From a virus: DNA of 64,000 nt. A model generated the notes under the pieces. That model was not told where the DNA came from. It did no database searches and saw nothing but the letters and a program-made list of their open reading frames with translations. The translations under genes and the position numbers were made by a program. Location of the stretch: the IMG/VR virus record IMGVR_UViG_3300047476_002078, positions 230,802 to 294,801 of that record. One strand, written 5' to 3'. The number at the start of each line of letters is the position of its first letter. The first letter of the stretch is position 1. Shown piece after piece: positions 25,554 through 35,375 of the stretch.

Positions 25554-27416
25554 ATGTTGATTAAAACTCCAGAAGAATATGTAGAACTTTTAAGACGCTA
25601 TTCTCATCAATATTACAATTTAGGTGAGCCTGAAGTAACTGATTCAGAATTTGATGAGCTAAAAGATGAATTTAAAAGTTTATACCCCGATCACGCTTAT
25701 TTTAAAGAAGTTGGGATTGTTCCTTCTGACCCAAATTTTAAAAAAGCGAATCATGAAATACCGATGGGTTCCCTCGATAAAGCCTTAAATGAACAAGAAA
25801 TGAGAGAATGGGCTGTAAAATCCACCTCTGATTTAACTTTTTGCGTTTCTGAAAAAATAGACGGCTTGAGCGTTAGTGTTACATATTGGAACGGTCATTT
25901 GAGACAAGCTATAACTAGAGGGGATGGGGTTGTTGGAGATGATATAACAAGAAATGTCTCAAACATGAAAATTCCCAAAAAGCTCCCACTAAATTTAACC
26001 CTAACTCTTAGAGGGGAAATATTTTTAAGGAAATCAATTTTTTCTCAAAAGCATAGCTCAACTAAAGCAAACCCTAGAAACGCCGCAGTAGGTCTAACTA
26101 AAAGACTAGATGGGGTCGGAACAGAAGACTTGGATATATTTTTTTATGACATTATAAGTAATGTTACTTTTAAAGAAGAGATTCAAAAATTTGAATATAT
26201 AAAAAATACTCTGAATTTAAACACCCCTTTTTATAAAAAAGTTTCTTTAGAAGAATTGATAAAAATTCATGAAGATTATGAAAGTTTAAAAAGGCAGGAA
26301 CTCGACTACGAAATTGACGGTTTAGTTGTCAAAGTTAATTCTTTATCAAAGCAAGAAATTTTAGGAGAATTAAATTTAATACCTAAATTTGCAGTTGCTT
26401 ATAAATTTGAATCACAAAAAGCAAATACTGTTCTTGAGGATGTTATTTGGCAAGTAGGGCGAACAGGTTATGTTACTCCTTTAGCTCAGGTTAAACCTAT
26501 AGAAGTTGGAGGAGTTACTATTAGCAATGTCACTCTTCACAATATTGCTGAAATGGGAAGATTGGGAGTTAAAAAAGGTCAATTAATAGAGGTTAAAAGA
26601 AGCGGTGACGTTATTCCTAAAATAACAAAAGTTGTTTCTGAAAAAGGTCAAGAAATAAAAATACCTACAAACTGCCCTGAATGTGAAAGCGTTTTAGATA
26701 ATAACGGTATCCAATTACGTTGCTTAAATAATGACTGTCCTGCCAAAATGACAAAAGGTTTACTTCACTGGTTAGAAACATTAGATATTTTAAATTTTGG
26801 TGAAAGGTTAGTTGAGCAACTGGAAGAAAGAGGATTTATTAAAGAGCCTTCAGACTTTTATAAATTAAGACCAGAGCACATAGCGAGTATCGAAGGAAGA
26901 GGTCAAGTAATAGCACAGAAAGTTTTAGATGAATTACATTCAAAGAAAAAAATTACTCTAGGAACTTTTTTATCTGCTTTATCAATACCTAATTTATCAA
27001 TTAAGACAGGTAAACTTTTAGCTTCCGAATTTGGAAATCTGGAAGCCGTTCAACTTGCTTCTGAAGAACAGCTTGAAAAAATCCAAGGTATCGCAAAAAA
27101 GTTAGCAAAAATTATCGTTCAGGGGTTGAAAGAGAAAGAAAAGGTTATAAAAAACTTAATGCAGCATGTTGAGATTGTTGAAAGTGAGTTTGTTTCTACC
27201 AAACTTGGTGGAAAAACTTTTTGCTTTACAGGTTTCAGAGATAAATCCCTAGAACAGAAAATTGAAACAAACGGTGGAAAAGTTGTATCTGGTGTTACAA
27301 GTAAATTGAATTACTTGGTTTCAGTCGGGGCACAGAGTACAAAAACTTCAAAAGCTAAAGAGCTTGGAGTTTCTGTAATATCTCCAGATGATTTAAAAAA
27401 CTTGCTAGACTTCTAA
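25554..27416 (+). CDS. ligA: NAD-dependent DNA ligase
   Basis: A 620-residue bacterial-type LigA, slightly short against about 670. Domain order: an N-terminal Ia region (YYNLGEPEVTDSEFDEL), an adenylation domain with the KIDG active lysine at K101 and TRGDGVVGDD, an OB fold (DVIWQVGRTGYVTPLA), a zinc finger (CPEC, then CLNNDCP), helix-hairpin-helix repeats, and a C-terminal BRCT (GKTFCFTGF). It seals nicks at Okazaki fragments and repair sites. NAD-type ligases are less common than ATP-type ones in phages. A 12-bp gap with GAGGG separates it from nrdB. Confidence 0.96.
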   Translation: MLIKTPEEYVELLRRYSHQYYNLGEPEVTDSEFDELKDEFKSLYPDHAYFKEVGIVPSDPNFKKANHEIPMGSLDKALNEQEMREWAVKSTSDLTFCVSEKIDGLSVSVTYWNGHLRQAITRGDGVVGDDITRNVSNMKIPKKLPLNLTLTLRGEIFLRKSIFSQKHSSTKANPRNAAVGLTKRLDGVGTEDLDIFFYDIISNVTFKEEIQKFEYIKNTLNLNTPFYKKVSLEELIKIHEDYESLKRQELDYEIDGLVVKVNSLSKQEILGELNLIPKFAVAYKFESQKANTVLEDVIWQVGRTGYVTPLAQVKPIEVGGVTISNVTLHNIAEMGRLGVKKGQLIEVKRSGDVIPKITKVVSEKGQEIKIPTNCPECESVLDNNGIQLRCLNNDCPAKMTKGLLHWLETLDILNFGERLVEQLEERGFIKEPSDFYKLRPEHIASIEGRGQVIAQKVLDELHSKKKITLGTFLSALSIPNLSIKTGKLLASEFGNLEAVQLASEEQLEKIQGIAKKLAKIIVQGLKEKEKVIKNLMQHVEIVESEFVSTKLGGKTFCFTGFRDKSLEQKIETNGGKVVSGVTSKLNYLVSVGAQSTKTSKAKELGVSVISPDDLKNLLDF

Positions 27417-27418
27417 CC

Positions 27419-27454
27419 TTGATAGTTTACCGTAAATAAGTTAAATTACGGTAT
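27419..27454 (+). promoter_or_regulatory. Predicted promoter with two ACCGTAAA-type boxes, possibly leaderless
   Basis: TTGATA (27419-27424), 17-bp spacer containing TTTACCGTAAA (27426-27436), TAAATT (27442-27447). A second inverted box, ATTACGGTAT (27445-27454), overlaps the ATG at 27453. No Shine-Dalgarno sequence precedes the ATG, and the expected start of transcription is at or next to the start codon, so a leaderless mRNA is likely. Confidence 0.55.
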
Positions 27455-29129
27455 GAACAAATTAGAACAATTAATTGAATTATTAAAAAAGTCGCCATTT
27501 AAGCATTTAGTGGCGACTTTTGAAACAAACCCTCCAGATGATGATTTTTATCAAAATATTTATATTCGATTTCCTTTAAGGAATCTCACATGGGAACAAA
27601 CTGACTTCATTGGAAAAGTTTTTTGTCCTAATCATAGGGTTCACGGCATAATTCTTTATTATCTTCACAGCATGGTTTGTACTTTTGGGGATACTCTAGC
27701 CAGAGTAAACACTATGTATGACAACTATAAAAAAAGAGTCGAAAGACAGCCCAAACTGTTTGTTCCATGCTCCAAGGATGAATGGTATAAAGCTTTAGAT
27801 GAATTAGAACAGCTAAAGATGGTTGTAATAGCTGAAGAAAAGCTAAGAGATAATTCTACCGTAAAATATGCTTGGCATTATACAAATTATTACAGTGAAG
27901 AAATCATTGCTCACACGTTTTCAGAGCTTTCTAAAACAAGGCTACCTGAATTGATAGACCCAAGCGGTTTTAAAGGCGAACTGACAGAAAAACAATATGC
28001 TGTTTTGGAAAGCATAAAAAGCAATCGTGTTACCATTATGGACGGATTGCCCGGAACAGGAAAAACTTTTACATGTGAAAAAATTGTTAAGTATTTAGAA
28101 GCCTGTGGTATTCCTATCTGGTTATTAGCACCAACAGGTCGAGCAGCAAAAAATTTAGCAGATAGGTGTAAAAGACCTGCAAGAACAATACACAGTTTTG
28201 TTCTTAAAAGAACTGAGATACACGGTGATGTGGCTTTTTTAATTGACGAATTTTCGATGGTAGATACAAAAATATTTTCTCGTTTTCTGGAGAAAATTTT
28301 TGTAACAAGCAACCCTATTTTAATTTTAGTGGGTGACGAAGGGCAATTACCTTCCATAGGAGCAGGTCAAGTTTTTAAAGAGCTTATAGAACTACATAAA
28401 AAATGGAACATAGCTTATCACAAGCTGGAAGAAATAATACGTCAGCAATCTGATTCTGAAATTATTCAAAATGCTCACAATATTAGAAAAGGTGACACTA
28501 AATTGGTGGATAAAAATCAATTTAGGTTCGTTCAGATGGATGAAAATGAAGCATCTGAAAATATTATTAAAGCTGCAAAAAAGCTAAAAGAATCTAATAA
28601 AGATTTCATAGTTCTTTCTCCAACACATAAAGGCGTATGTGGTGTTAGCTATCTTAATGAGCAATTACGGGAAATTTTTAATCCTCCAGAAATAGGAAAG
28701 ATGGAAACAGAAGATGGTTGGAGAGTAGGAGATAGAATTCTTATCAATCAAAATTTTTATGATTTAGGTTTAGTAAACGGAGATATTGGTAACATAAAAG
28801 CCATTCACGGTGAAAAAGAAATGACTATTACAATTGCCGAACAAGACTTTAGAATAGGCAAAGATGTAATTTACACTTTGAAACATGCTTACGTGACTAC
28901 AATCCATAAAGCTCAAGGCGGCGAATTTGATGTAGTAATAATGCCTTTTGTTAAAGCTTTTAGCATACAATTACAAAGAAAATTACTCTATACCGCTGTC
29001 ACAAGAGCAAAAAAACAAGTCGTTATATTTGGTCACAGAGAAGCACTTGTAAAAGCTATAGAATCAAATAAAGAAGATACACGCCACACAGGACTAAAAA
29101 TTTTAGCGAGGGTAAATGAAAACAGATAG
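27453..29129 (+). CDS. RecD-like SF1B helicase
   Basis: A 558-residue protein. A phage-specific N-terminal region of about 170 residues is followed by the RecD-like motor: Walker A DGLPGTGKTFT near residue 195, RPARTIHSF (motif Ia type), FLIDEFSMVD (Walker B), LVGDEGQLPSIGAGQ (motif III), and C-terminal VTTIHKAQGGEFDVVIMP and LYTAVTRAKKQVVIFG (motifs V and VI). The family unwinds DNA 5'-3' during recombination, repair or replication restart. The start has no ribosome site but sits directly under a predicted promoter. It overlaps the next gene by 14 bp. Confidence 0.9.
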   Translation: MNKLEQLIELLKKSPFKHLVATFETNPPDDDFYQNIYIRFPLRNLTWEQTDFIGKVFCPNHRVHGIILYYLHSMVCTFGDTLARVNTMYDNYKKRVERQPKLFVPCSKDEWYKALDELEQLKMVVIAEEKLRDNSTVKYAWHYTNYYSEEIIAHTFSELSKTRLPELIDPSGFKGELTEKQYAVLESIKSNRVTIMDGLPGTGKTFTCEKIVKYLEACGIPIWLLAPTGRAAKNLADRCKRPARTIHSFVLKRTEIHGDVAFLIDEFSMVDTKIFSRFLEKIFVTSNPILILVGDEGQLPSIGAGQVFKELIELHKKWNIAYHKLEEIIRQQSDSEIIQNAHNIRKGDTKLVDKNQFRFVQMDENEASENIIKAAKKLKESNKDFIVLSPTHKGVCGVSYLNEQLREIFNPPEIGKMETEDGWRVGDRILINQNFYDLGLVNGDIGNIKAIHGEKEMTITIAEQDFRIGKDVIYTLKHAYVTTIHKAQGGEFDVVIMPFVKAFSIQLQRKLLYTAVTRAKKQVVIFGHREALVKAIESNKEDTRHTGLKILARVNENR

Positions 29130-29670
29130 AATCGGAGCTTTACTTACAGAAGTTAATTCAATGCTAGATGTAATACGAAATAAAGTAACGCAAGATGTTA
29201 GACATGTTACTTCAGAATACGTTTGTGAAATATTAGGCATTGTGGATGACCATGGGCAAAGAATTGAAGAAATGTTGATTGAGGTAGAACAAGATGTAAT
29301 GCGTTTAGAAAGATTAATTACAAACAAGAAAGATTTTTATGAGACTAGGTTAGAAGAAGTTAAAGTAGAAGACCCTGAAGTGGCTTCGATGGGAACAGGA
29401 GCGGAACGTCTTAATAGGGCTAAATATAAGTTACGTGATTTGTCGAAAGAGATCAAAGACCTTGAACAAGAGTTACGTGAAACAGAAAGACTTGGAAAAA
29501 TCCTAATTCAAAGAAATAAAGGGCTAGATAGAACCAGATCGTCAGTAAATAGACAAAATGAAGCTACTATTCAATCCGCTAAATATTTAAACCTTAATTA
29601 CAGAGCAACTTCTGAAGCTTTTGTTGATGAAGGGATAGAAGAATTGAAGGAAAATTCTGATTTTGAATAA
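29116..29670 (+). CDS. Coiled-coil hypothetical protein, 184 aa
   Basis: Not recognised. Most of the chain is a predicted coiled coil: IEEMLIEVEQDVMRLERLITNK and RAKYKLRDLSKEIKDLEQELRETERLGKIL have heptad-like spacing of L, I and M. It begins inside the 3' end of the RecD-like gene (GAGGGTAA before the ATG), so expression is coupled. It may be a structural or scaffold component. No catalytic motif is visible. Confidence 0.6.
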   Translation: MKTDRIGALLTEVNSMLDVIRNKVTQDVRHVTSEYVCEILGIVDDHGQRIEEMLIEVEQDVMRLERLITNKKDFYETRLEEVKVEDPEVASMGTGAERLNRAKYKLRDLSKEIKDLEQELRETERLGKILIQRNKGLDRTRSSVNRQNEATIQSAKYLNLNYRATSEAFVDEGIEELKENSDFE

Positions 29671-29688
29671 ACATCTAAATTATAAATA

Positions 29689-29738
29689 ATAACTATAATA
29701 AAAATAGTTATAAAAATTTTCTCTCAAGGAAAGAGAGT
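29689..29738 (+). promoter_or_regulatory. Inverted repeat with -10 box and ribosome-site hairpin
   Basis: ATAACTAT (29689-29696) and ATAGTTAT (29704-29711) form an 8-bp inverted repeat overlapping a TATAAT (29694-29699). Just before the ATG at 29739, CTCTC (29721-29725) and GAGAG (29733-29737) can pair, placing the ribosome site AAGGA in the loop. This could be an operator-promoter with translational control. Confidence 0.4.
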
Positions 29739-30185
29739 ATGTCTGATAAAAAAAGCGTTAAAGAAAGAAAGTTACAACGCAGAGAAATAGAGAAAAATTT
29801 AAAGCAATACCGTAAATCAGAAATAGTTGATATGCTTTGTGGGGTATTAGACTTACCCAGAGATAAAATACTAGATGTATGTAATGCTTTAACCGATCTT
29901 TTAATTGAATTATCTTTCACAGAGGCTATTGTGCATTTTCCTAAATTTGGGAAATTTGTATTTGAGCCTTTATCAAAAAGAAAAATTTGGAATCCTAAAG
30001 AAAAAAAGTCGTTAGTTTACCAAAATCCCAAAATGACTTTTAAGCCTTCACACAAATTACGGAGCATGTTACGGAAACAATATCGTCGTAATAGTTATCA
30101 ACTTGCAGAATTGAATAAAATTTCTGATACTAAACATAAACAGCCAACAAGCTGGTCAAAAATAACTGAGGAAAAAGAGGGATGA
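29739..30185 (+). CDS. HU/IHF-like DNA-binding protein
   Basis: A 148-residue protein with the HU/IHF pattern: helical start (RKSEIVDMLCGVLDLPRDKILDVCNALTDLLIE), then HFPKFGKFVFEPLSKRKIWNPK, the counterpart of the GFGxFxxxxRxxRxGRNP arm, then MTFKPSHKLRSML at the C-terminal side. The basic arm has R/K residues and the NP pair that inserts into DNA. A 25-residue basic N-terminal extension and a longer C-tail are extra. It probably bends or packages DNA. The stop overlaps the lon start by 4 bp. Confidence 0.85.
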   Translation: MSDKKSVKERKLQRREIEKNLKQYRKSEIVDMLCGVLDLPRDKILDVCNALTDLLIELSFTEAIVHFPKFGKFVFEPLSKRKIWNPKEKKSLVYQNPKMTFKPSHKLRSMLRKQYRRNSYQLAELNKISDTKHKQPTSWSKITEEKEG

Positions 30186-32554
30186 GCGTGAACAAGCAGG
30201 ATATTATTTTAGCAGATGAACTCCCACTTATGCCTGTAAGAGATATGGTTATGTTTCCTAACATGATTGTACCTTTTTTTGTAGGCAGAGAAGAGTCTCT
30301 TAAAGCAATTGATTATGCGGCTAGAAATACTCAAAATTTGATGATTTTAGCTAGTCAAAAAGATGTTAATTTAGACAAACCTTCTAAAAATGATATTTAC
30401 CCCATAGCTGTTGCAGCTTTAATTATCAAAACAAAACAAGTCCCAGATGGAAGAATTAAGATATTAACTCAAGGGCTACATAAAGTTCGTATTTTAGAGT
30501 GGAAAGCGGAAGCTCCTTACGTAGTAAAATATGAAATCGTTGATGATTTTATAAGCGAATTAAAGACAGAACATAAAGCTCTCATGGGTTTAGTAAAAGA
30601 TAACCTTGAGCAATTAGTTACTATTGGTAAATTCGCTTATCCTGAAATAGTACAAATTTTAGAAGAACAAGAAGACCCCGGAAAATTAGCGGATTTAATT
30701 TCTGCAAACTTGTCTCTAAAATTGACAGAAAGTTATTCTATTTTATCAGAACTTGACCCTATCAAAAGACTCGAAAAGGTTAATAAAACTTTAGTTCAAG
30801 AAATTGAAATATACAGATTACAACAAAAAATAAAAACCAATACTAAAGAAGAAGTTACTAAATCACAAAGAGAATACTTTCTTCGAGAACAGCTTCAATC
30901 TATTCGTAAAGAGCTAGGTGAAAACGAAGATAAAGAAGGTTACAGTAAAAAAATTAAAGATGCTAAAATGCCAGAAGAGGCTCAAAAAGAAGCATTAAAA
31001 CAAGCAAAAAGATTAGACAGTCTCAGCCCAGAGTCTAGCGAAGCTTCAATAATTAAACACTATCTTGATTGGATGGTAGAGCTTCCTTGGGCAGTATCTA
31101 CTCAAGACAACTTAGACATTAAAAATGCTCGAAAAGTTCTTGATGAAGATCATTTTGGTCTTGATGATGTTAAAGAAAGGATTCTGGAATTCTTATCAAT
31201 CAAAAAATTGAACCCTGATAGTAAAGGCTCAATTCTGTGCCTTGTCGGTCCTCCGGGCGTAGGTAAAACAAGTATCTGTAGAAGTGTTGCCAAAAGTATG
31301 AACAGAAAATATATCCGTTCATCTCTTGGTGGAGTAAGGGATGAGGCTGAGATCAGAGGGCACAGAAGAACTTATATAGGTTCCATGCCCGGAAAAGTCA
31401 TTCAAGGAATTAAACAAGCTGGTTCAAATAACCCTGTTTTTGTTTTGGATGAAATTGATAAATTGGGAAGAGATTTTAGAGGCGACCCTTCTTCCGCTTT
31501 ACTGGAAGTTTTAGACCCAGAACAAAATAAAGATTTCAAAGACCACTATATCAATGTTGCTTTTGATGTCAGTAAAGCTTTTTTTATTGCTACAGCTAAC
31601 AGCCTAGATACAATTCCGGGTCCTTTATTAGACCGTATGGAAGTTATTAATGTAAGTGGCTATACTGAATCAGAAAAAGCTGAAATTTGTCGTAAATACC
31701 TTCTTCCGAAGCATCAATTAGAGAGCGGATTAGGTGACATGAAATTAGAATTTGACCCTTTTGCTATCCGCAAGATGATTCAGGGCTACACTCGTGAAAA
31801 CGGTCTTAGAAATCTTGAGCGTCTTGTAAATAGAGTTTTCCGTAAAATTGCTCTACTTGTAACAGAAGACAAGATTAAAGTTTCAGAAAAATTGAATATT
31901 ACGGAAGATTCAATTACAAAATATCTGGGAGCACCAAAATACCTAACAGATGAGATGAGAAATTCTGACTTAGTAGGTGTTTGCACAGGTCTTGCTTATA
32001 CTTCTGTTGGAGGAGTCACTTTAGAACTGGAAGCTATCCTTGTGCCTGAAAAAGACTTTAATTTAAAAGTTTCGGGTAATTTAGCTCAAGTTATGAAGGA
32101 ATCTTCTGACATTTCATTCTCCGTTGTAAAATCTCGTGCAGATAAATTCGGTATTAAACTAGAAGATTTCAAAAACACTGGAATACATTTACATGCTTTA
32201 AATGGAGCCGTGCCAAAAGATGGTCCATCCGCAGGTATTACTATGGCAACGGTATTAACAAGTTTATTGTCAAGTAAGCCTGTTAGAAAAGACGTGTCTA
32301 TGACAGGAGAATTAACTCTTACTGGAAGAGTGCTGGCTATCGGTGGAGTTAAAGAAAAGCTAATAGCGGCTGCACGTCATGGGTGTAAGACTGTAATTAT
32401 ACCTAAAGATAATGAAAAAGATTTGGAAGAAGTACCAGAAGAAATTAAAAAACTTATCCAGATCGTACCTGTAACAACTATTGAAGAAGTTATAGACATT
32501 GCTTTAGTTAAAGAAGCTAAATCTTCTAAAAAGAAAAAAGAGAAAATTGCATGA
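30182..32554 (+). CDS. lon: Lon ATP-dependent protease
   Basis: A 790-residue, full-length Lon, close to the usual 784. The N-terminal substrate domain begins LPLMPVRDMVMFPNMIVP. A central coiled coil is followed by Walker A GPPGVGKTS, Walker B FVLDEIDKLG and an arginine finger region. The C-terminal protease has PKDGPSAGIT (catalytic Ser683) and GGVKEKLIAAARHG (catalytic lysine near 724). It degrades selected or damaged proteins in the cytoplasm as a hexamer. Its intact active site implies a working enzyme. Carriage by a phage is rare and, with clpX at 45822, points to control of the host or phage proteome. Confidence 0.97.
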   Translation: MSVNKQDIILADELPLMPVRDMVMFPNMIVPFFVGREESLKAIDYAARNTQNLMILASQKDVNLDKPSKNDIYPIAVAALIIKTKQVPDGRIKILTQGLHKVRILEWKAEAPYVVKYEIVDDFISELKTEHKALMGLVKDNLEQLVTIGKFAYPEIVQILEEQEDPGKLADLISANLSLKLTESYSILSELDPIKRLEKVNKTLVQEIEIYRLQQKIKTNTKEEVTKSQREYFLREQLQSIRKELGENEDKEGYSKKIKDAKMPEEAQKEALKQAKRLDSLSPESSEASIIKHYLDWMVELPWAVSTQDNLDIKNARKVLDEDHFGLDDVKERILEFLSIKKLNPDSKGSILCLVGPPGVGKTSICRSVAKSMNRKYIRSSLGGVRDEAEIRGHRRTYIGSMPGKVIQGIKQAGSNNPVFVLDEIDKLGRDFRGDPSSALLEVLDPEQNKDFKDHYINVAFDVSKAFFIATANSLDTIPGPLLDRMEVINVSGYTESEKAEICRKYLLPKHQLESGLGDMKLEFDPFAIRKMIQGYTRENGLRNLERLVNRVFRKIALLVTEDKIKVSEKLNITEDSITKYLGAPKYLTDEMRNSDLVGVCTGLAYTSVGGVTLELEAILVPEKDFNLKVSGNLAQVMKESSDISFSVVKSRADKFGIKLEDFKNTGIHLHALNGAVPKDGPSAGITMATVLTSLLSSKPVRKDVSMTGELTLTGRVLAIGGVKEKLIAAARHGCKTVIIPKDNEKDLEEVPEEIKKLIQIVPVTTIEEVIDIALVKEAKSSKKKKEKIA

Positions 32555-33459
32555 GTATGAATATCGTAAAAGAAAAAATCAGTGATGAAGATGCAGTTGT
32601 TATTAAGAAATTAAATAAACCTGTTAAAACTACAATCATTGATAAATCTTTACGTATAGATGAAGATGAAGATATTTCGTCATTAAATACGAAAACTTCA
32701 TCTTCAAGCTCATCTCGACCTGTCAGTTCAAGAGAAGAAAAAGCACCTCCAAAAAAGAAGTTACTTGGTAATGCTGGACCTAATCCAGACGGGACTATTG
32801 ATTGGGACAAAAATCCGGACTGTGTGGATTTTATAATTCAGTATCACGAATCAAGCGGTAATTCTAATGACGAGGAAGGTTATTTAAAAACTGGAAATAA
32901 GTGTTTTAGGCAATTTAACAAGATGTTTTCCACTAAAGCTAAAGCAGTTAATGTTAATCCTGAAGATATACAAAAAGGTCTAGTGGATTTTTATGAATCT
33001 GAATCCGACTTTAAATATACAAAAAAAGATGTTGTAGAAGAATATGAAGATGAAAGAACTGAGGGTTTAACAACACAAGAAATTATTGAAAAAGAAATAC
33101 CTAATACTAAATCCCCAAAAGTTCAAAATGAAGAATACTATCCAATAAATAGAAAAACTATATCAATTGTTGAAGATAAAAAAGTTTTGTTAAAAGGAAA
33201 TAAATTAGAAATTTGCAAAATTTTAGGTTGTAAAAATATCTGTATAGTAGCAAGAAATGAAGGTAAAATAGAAGAAAATGGATTCTTCCATGCAGCTTGT
33301 TCTAATAGTGAAAATGGGCAGATTTTAGAAGGTTGCCCACAACTTCAAGAGTTTTCAGGTAAAGAAAAAATAGCCTTTGAAATGTTTAAACAACAATTCC
33401 AAGGAGACGAATTAAAAGCTAAAAAATTTCTGTTGCTGACGAGAACTTTGTACAAGTAA
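32551..33459 (+). CDS. Hypothetical protein, 302 aa
   Basis: Not recognised. The first 70 residues are low-complexity and basic or serine-rich (TSSSSSSRPVSSREEKAPPKKK), likely disordered. A middle domain contains DGTIDWDKNPDCVDFIIQYHES. The C-terminal part has several cysteines (CKILGCKNICIVARN and CSNSENGQILEGC) that might bind a metal. It starts in the lon stop (ATGA) and is probably co-expressed with it. Being an adaptor or substrate of Lon is only a guess from position. Confidence 0.6.
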   Translation: MSMNIVKEKISDEDAVVIKKLNKPVKTTIIDKSLRIDEDEDISSLNTKTSSSSSSRPVSSREEKAPPKKKLLGNAGPNPDGTIDWDKNPDCVDFIIQYHESSGNSNDEEGYLKTGNKCFRQFNKMFSTKAKAVNVNPEDIQKGLVDFYESESDFKYTKKDVVEEYEDERTEGLTTQEIIEKEIPNTKSPKVQNEEYYPINRKTISIVEDKKVLLKGNKLEICKILGCKNICIVARNEGKIEENGFFHAACSNSENGQILEGCPQLQEFSGKEKIAFEMFKQQFQGDELKAKKFLLLTRTLYK

Positions 33460-33471
33460 TGGAATATAAAA

Positions 33472-34461
33472 ATGATTGTTAATTGGGGAATCCCGTTATT
33501 CAAATCAGTATTAATAAATTTTGATTTTTCGTTCAATTCATTTAATTGTGATGGTAAGTTAGTAAAATATAACGGTAATTTAAGTTCTCTCAACGGAAAT
33601 ATTTTTGTATCTAAAGAAGATTTTTCCAGAATAGTGATTGATTTTTACAAGAGTTTATATCCTATTGCTTCAAACGATAAAATAAAAGATTTGTACTTAC
33701 TAATTTCTGATTTCATATCACTTGCTTTCCCAATACAGGGAGACATTCAAATTGATAAAAATTTAGTTTTAAATTTTTGGAACTCTCGATTATCAGAATC
33801 CGAAATAGAAAATATTATTCATAATTCAAAACCTCAATTTATTGATAAAGATAACCTACCATTTGAACATTATTTTGCAGACTACTTAGGAAAAAAAGAA
33901 AAATCTTTGCACTTTGATAAACTATTATCAAAATCTCAGGACTTGGGAACAAGTTTCATGCTTTTCATGCTTACTGTTTGCTTCCGTACAATTTTGGGTG
34001 GAGTATATACCGCACCTTTTATAAATGATAATAATCTGTCTCGTTTTTTCCCCCGATATAAAGGTATGCCAAACAAAGAGTTAATAAAAAATTTAAGTTT
34101 TATTCATGATGAAAAAATACCGTTTATTTATACCAACTATTTAGATAGCAGTAAAATTGTTGAATACATATTTGATAAATACGACCACTCCTTAATAAAA
34201 GAAATGTGGGTAAATATATTGTATGAAAGAATTCCAGAAGTAGTTTCCCCTTACGAGCCAAAACAATTTTTGGGGGATTTGTTTGATAATTTAAAAGATA
34301 TTGTTATTACAAAAAATTGGGAAAAATTTATTGATGATAAAACTTTAGGTCTTGAATGGGTTGTTTGTTTTAATAATTCTCCAGAGCTTTCAGTAAGATA
34401 CAAGAGATCATTTGTTAAATATTTTTCAAACCAAGATGACTATTCGGTTTTTGTATTATGA
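33472..34461 (+). CDS. SLYP-family protein 1 (unknown family, 329 aa)
   Basis: I do not recognise the family, but two more members lie in the window (34458 and 48531). Shared marks are a central VSKEDFSRIVIDFYKSLYP (pattern DF-x3-I-x2-[FY]-x2-SLYP), a following ISDF/ICD segment, a DYLGKKE (YGDY-like) block, and a C-terminal NWEKFIDDKTLGLEWVV that ends with a basic [RK]-x3-[FY] stretch. The protein is rich in F, Y, N and K, mostly helical, with no membrane segment or metal site. It overlaps the second member by 4 bp, and both converge on a pair of 2OG oxygenase genes. Confidence 0.65.
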   Translation: MIVNWGIPLFKSVLINFDFSFNSFNCDGKLVKYNGNLSSLNGNIFVSKEDFSRIVIDFYKSLYPIASNDKIKDLYLLISDFISLAFPIQGDIQIDKNLVLNFWNSRLSESEIENIIHNSKPQFIDKDNLPFEHYFADYLGKKEKSLHFDKLLSKSQDLGTSFMLFMLTVCFRTILGGVYTAPFINDNNLSRFFPRYKGMPNKELIKNLSFIHDEKIPFIYTNYLDSSKIVEYIFDKYDHSLIKEMWVNILYERIPEVVSPYEPKQFLGDLFDNLKDIVITKNWEKFIDDKTLGLEWVVCFNNSPELSVRYKRSFVKYFSNQDDYSVFVL

Positions 34462-35375
34462 ATTTGACAGAAAAAACAAAATTAAACATTTCTTTAAATA
34501 AAATAACTCTTTTTTGTGTTGATGAAAAATACATAACAAATGAAGGGGAAGTGTTTTCATTTGATGAGTTTATAAGATCAGAAAAGGAATATTTCGTCTC
34601 ACCTGAAGATTTCAGTATTATAATTTCAAAGTATTTAATATCCTTGTATCCTGACAAAAGTGTTGAAACTATTTTTGAGAAAATTTGTGATTATATCAAA
34701 ATAAACGGTTCTATATTTAATAGAGACTTTCTTAGCATTGATTTTAAATTCAAATATTATAATCCTGAAAAAATAGAAAATTTTGAACCTTCTTTTGAAT
34801 TTTTGTATGGTGATTACTTGGCAGGAAATATAAACAGTAAATTTATAGAAAAATGTAGAAAGCTTTGTTATGACCATTTTTTATATATGACTATAGGTTC
34901 TTTCAACGCCATATTTACATCTTCTTTTGGATTAAGAGATTCCGTTCCTGACGCTTTAGAAAATTTATTTGATTTTGAAAATTCAAAATCTGTTTTGGAT
35001 TTATTAAAAAAACCATATTTTGACATTCTTTGGGATATTAAAGTGCCTATTGAATTCGATGGTAAAGATTCTGAAACAACCTCTGAATATTTGTTAAAAA
35101 ATTTAGGTAAAGAAAAAATAAAAGAATTTTGGAATATATTACTATCCAAAAGAATCCCTGCTTATTTATACAGAAATTATGATAAAGACTTCACTAATAA
35201 AATGTTTAAAGAGAGATTGGATGCTATAGAAAGTCAAAATTTTGAACCTTTTATAAATAGCGAAACTGGTTTAATTTTTAGCGTTTTATATTCAAATGTT
35301 CCTTATTTCAGGAATTCTTATAACAGAGGTCTTATAACTTTCTTTAAGGAATCTGATTCAATTTGGCGGCTTTAG
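34458..35375 (+). CDS. SLYP-family protein 2 (unknown family, 305 aa)
   Basis: Paralogue of the upstream 329-residue protein: VSPEDFSIIISKYLISLYP, ICDYIKING, LYGDYLAG and C-terminal NFEPFINSETGLIFSVL correspond to the same blocks in the same order. Sequence identity outside the blocks is low, so duplication is old or selection is relaxed. Its 3' end overlaps the convergent 2OG-Fe(II) oxygenase gene by 32 bp. No function is known. A partner, substrate or inhibitor of the neighbouring oxygenases is one possibility from gene order only. Confidence 0.65.
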   Translation: MNLTEKTKLNISLNKITLFCVDEKYITNEGEVFSFDEFIRSEKEYFVSPEDFSIIISKYLISLYPDKSVETIFEKICDYIKINGSIFNRDFLSIDFKFKYYNPEKIENFEPSFEFLYGDYLAGNINSKFIEKCRKLCYDHFLYMTIGSFNAIFTSSFGLRDSVPDALENLFDFENSKSVLDLLKKPYFDILWDIKVPIEFDGKDSETTSEYLLKNLGKEKIKEFWNILLSKRIPAYLYRNYDKDFTNKMFKERLDAIESQNFEPFINSETGLIFSVLYSNVPYFRNSYNRGLITFFKESDSIWRL

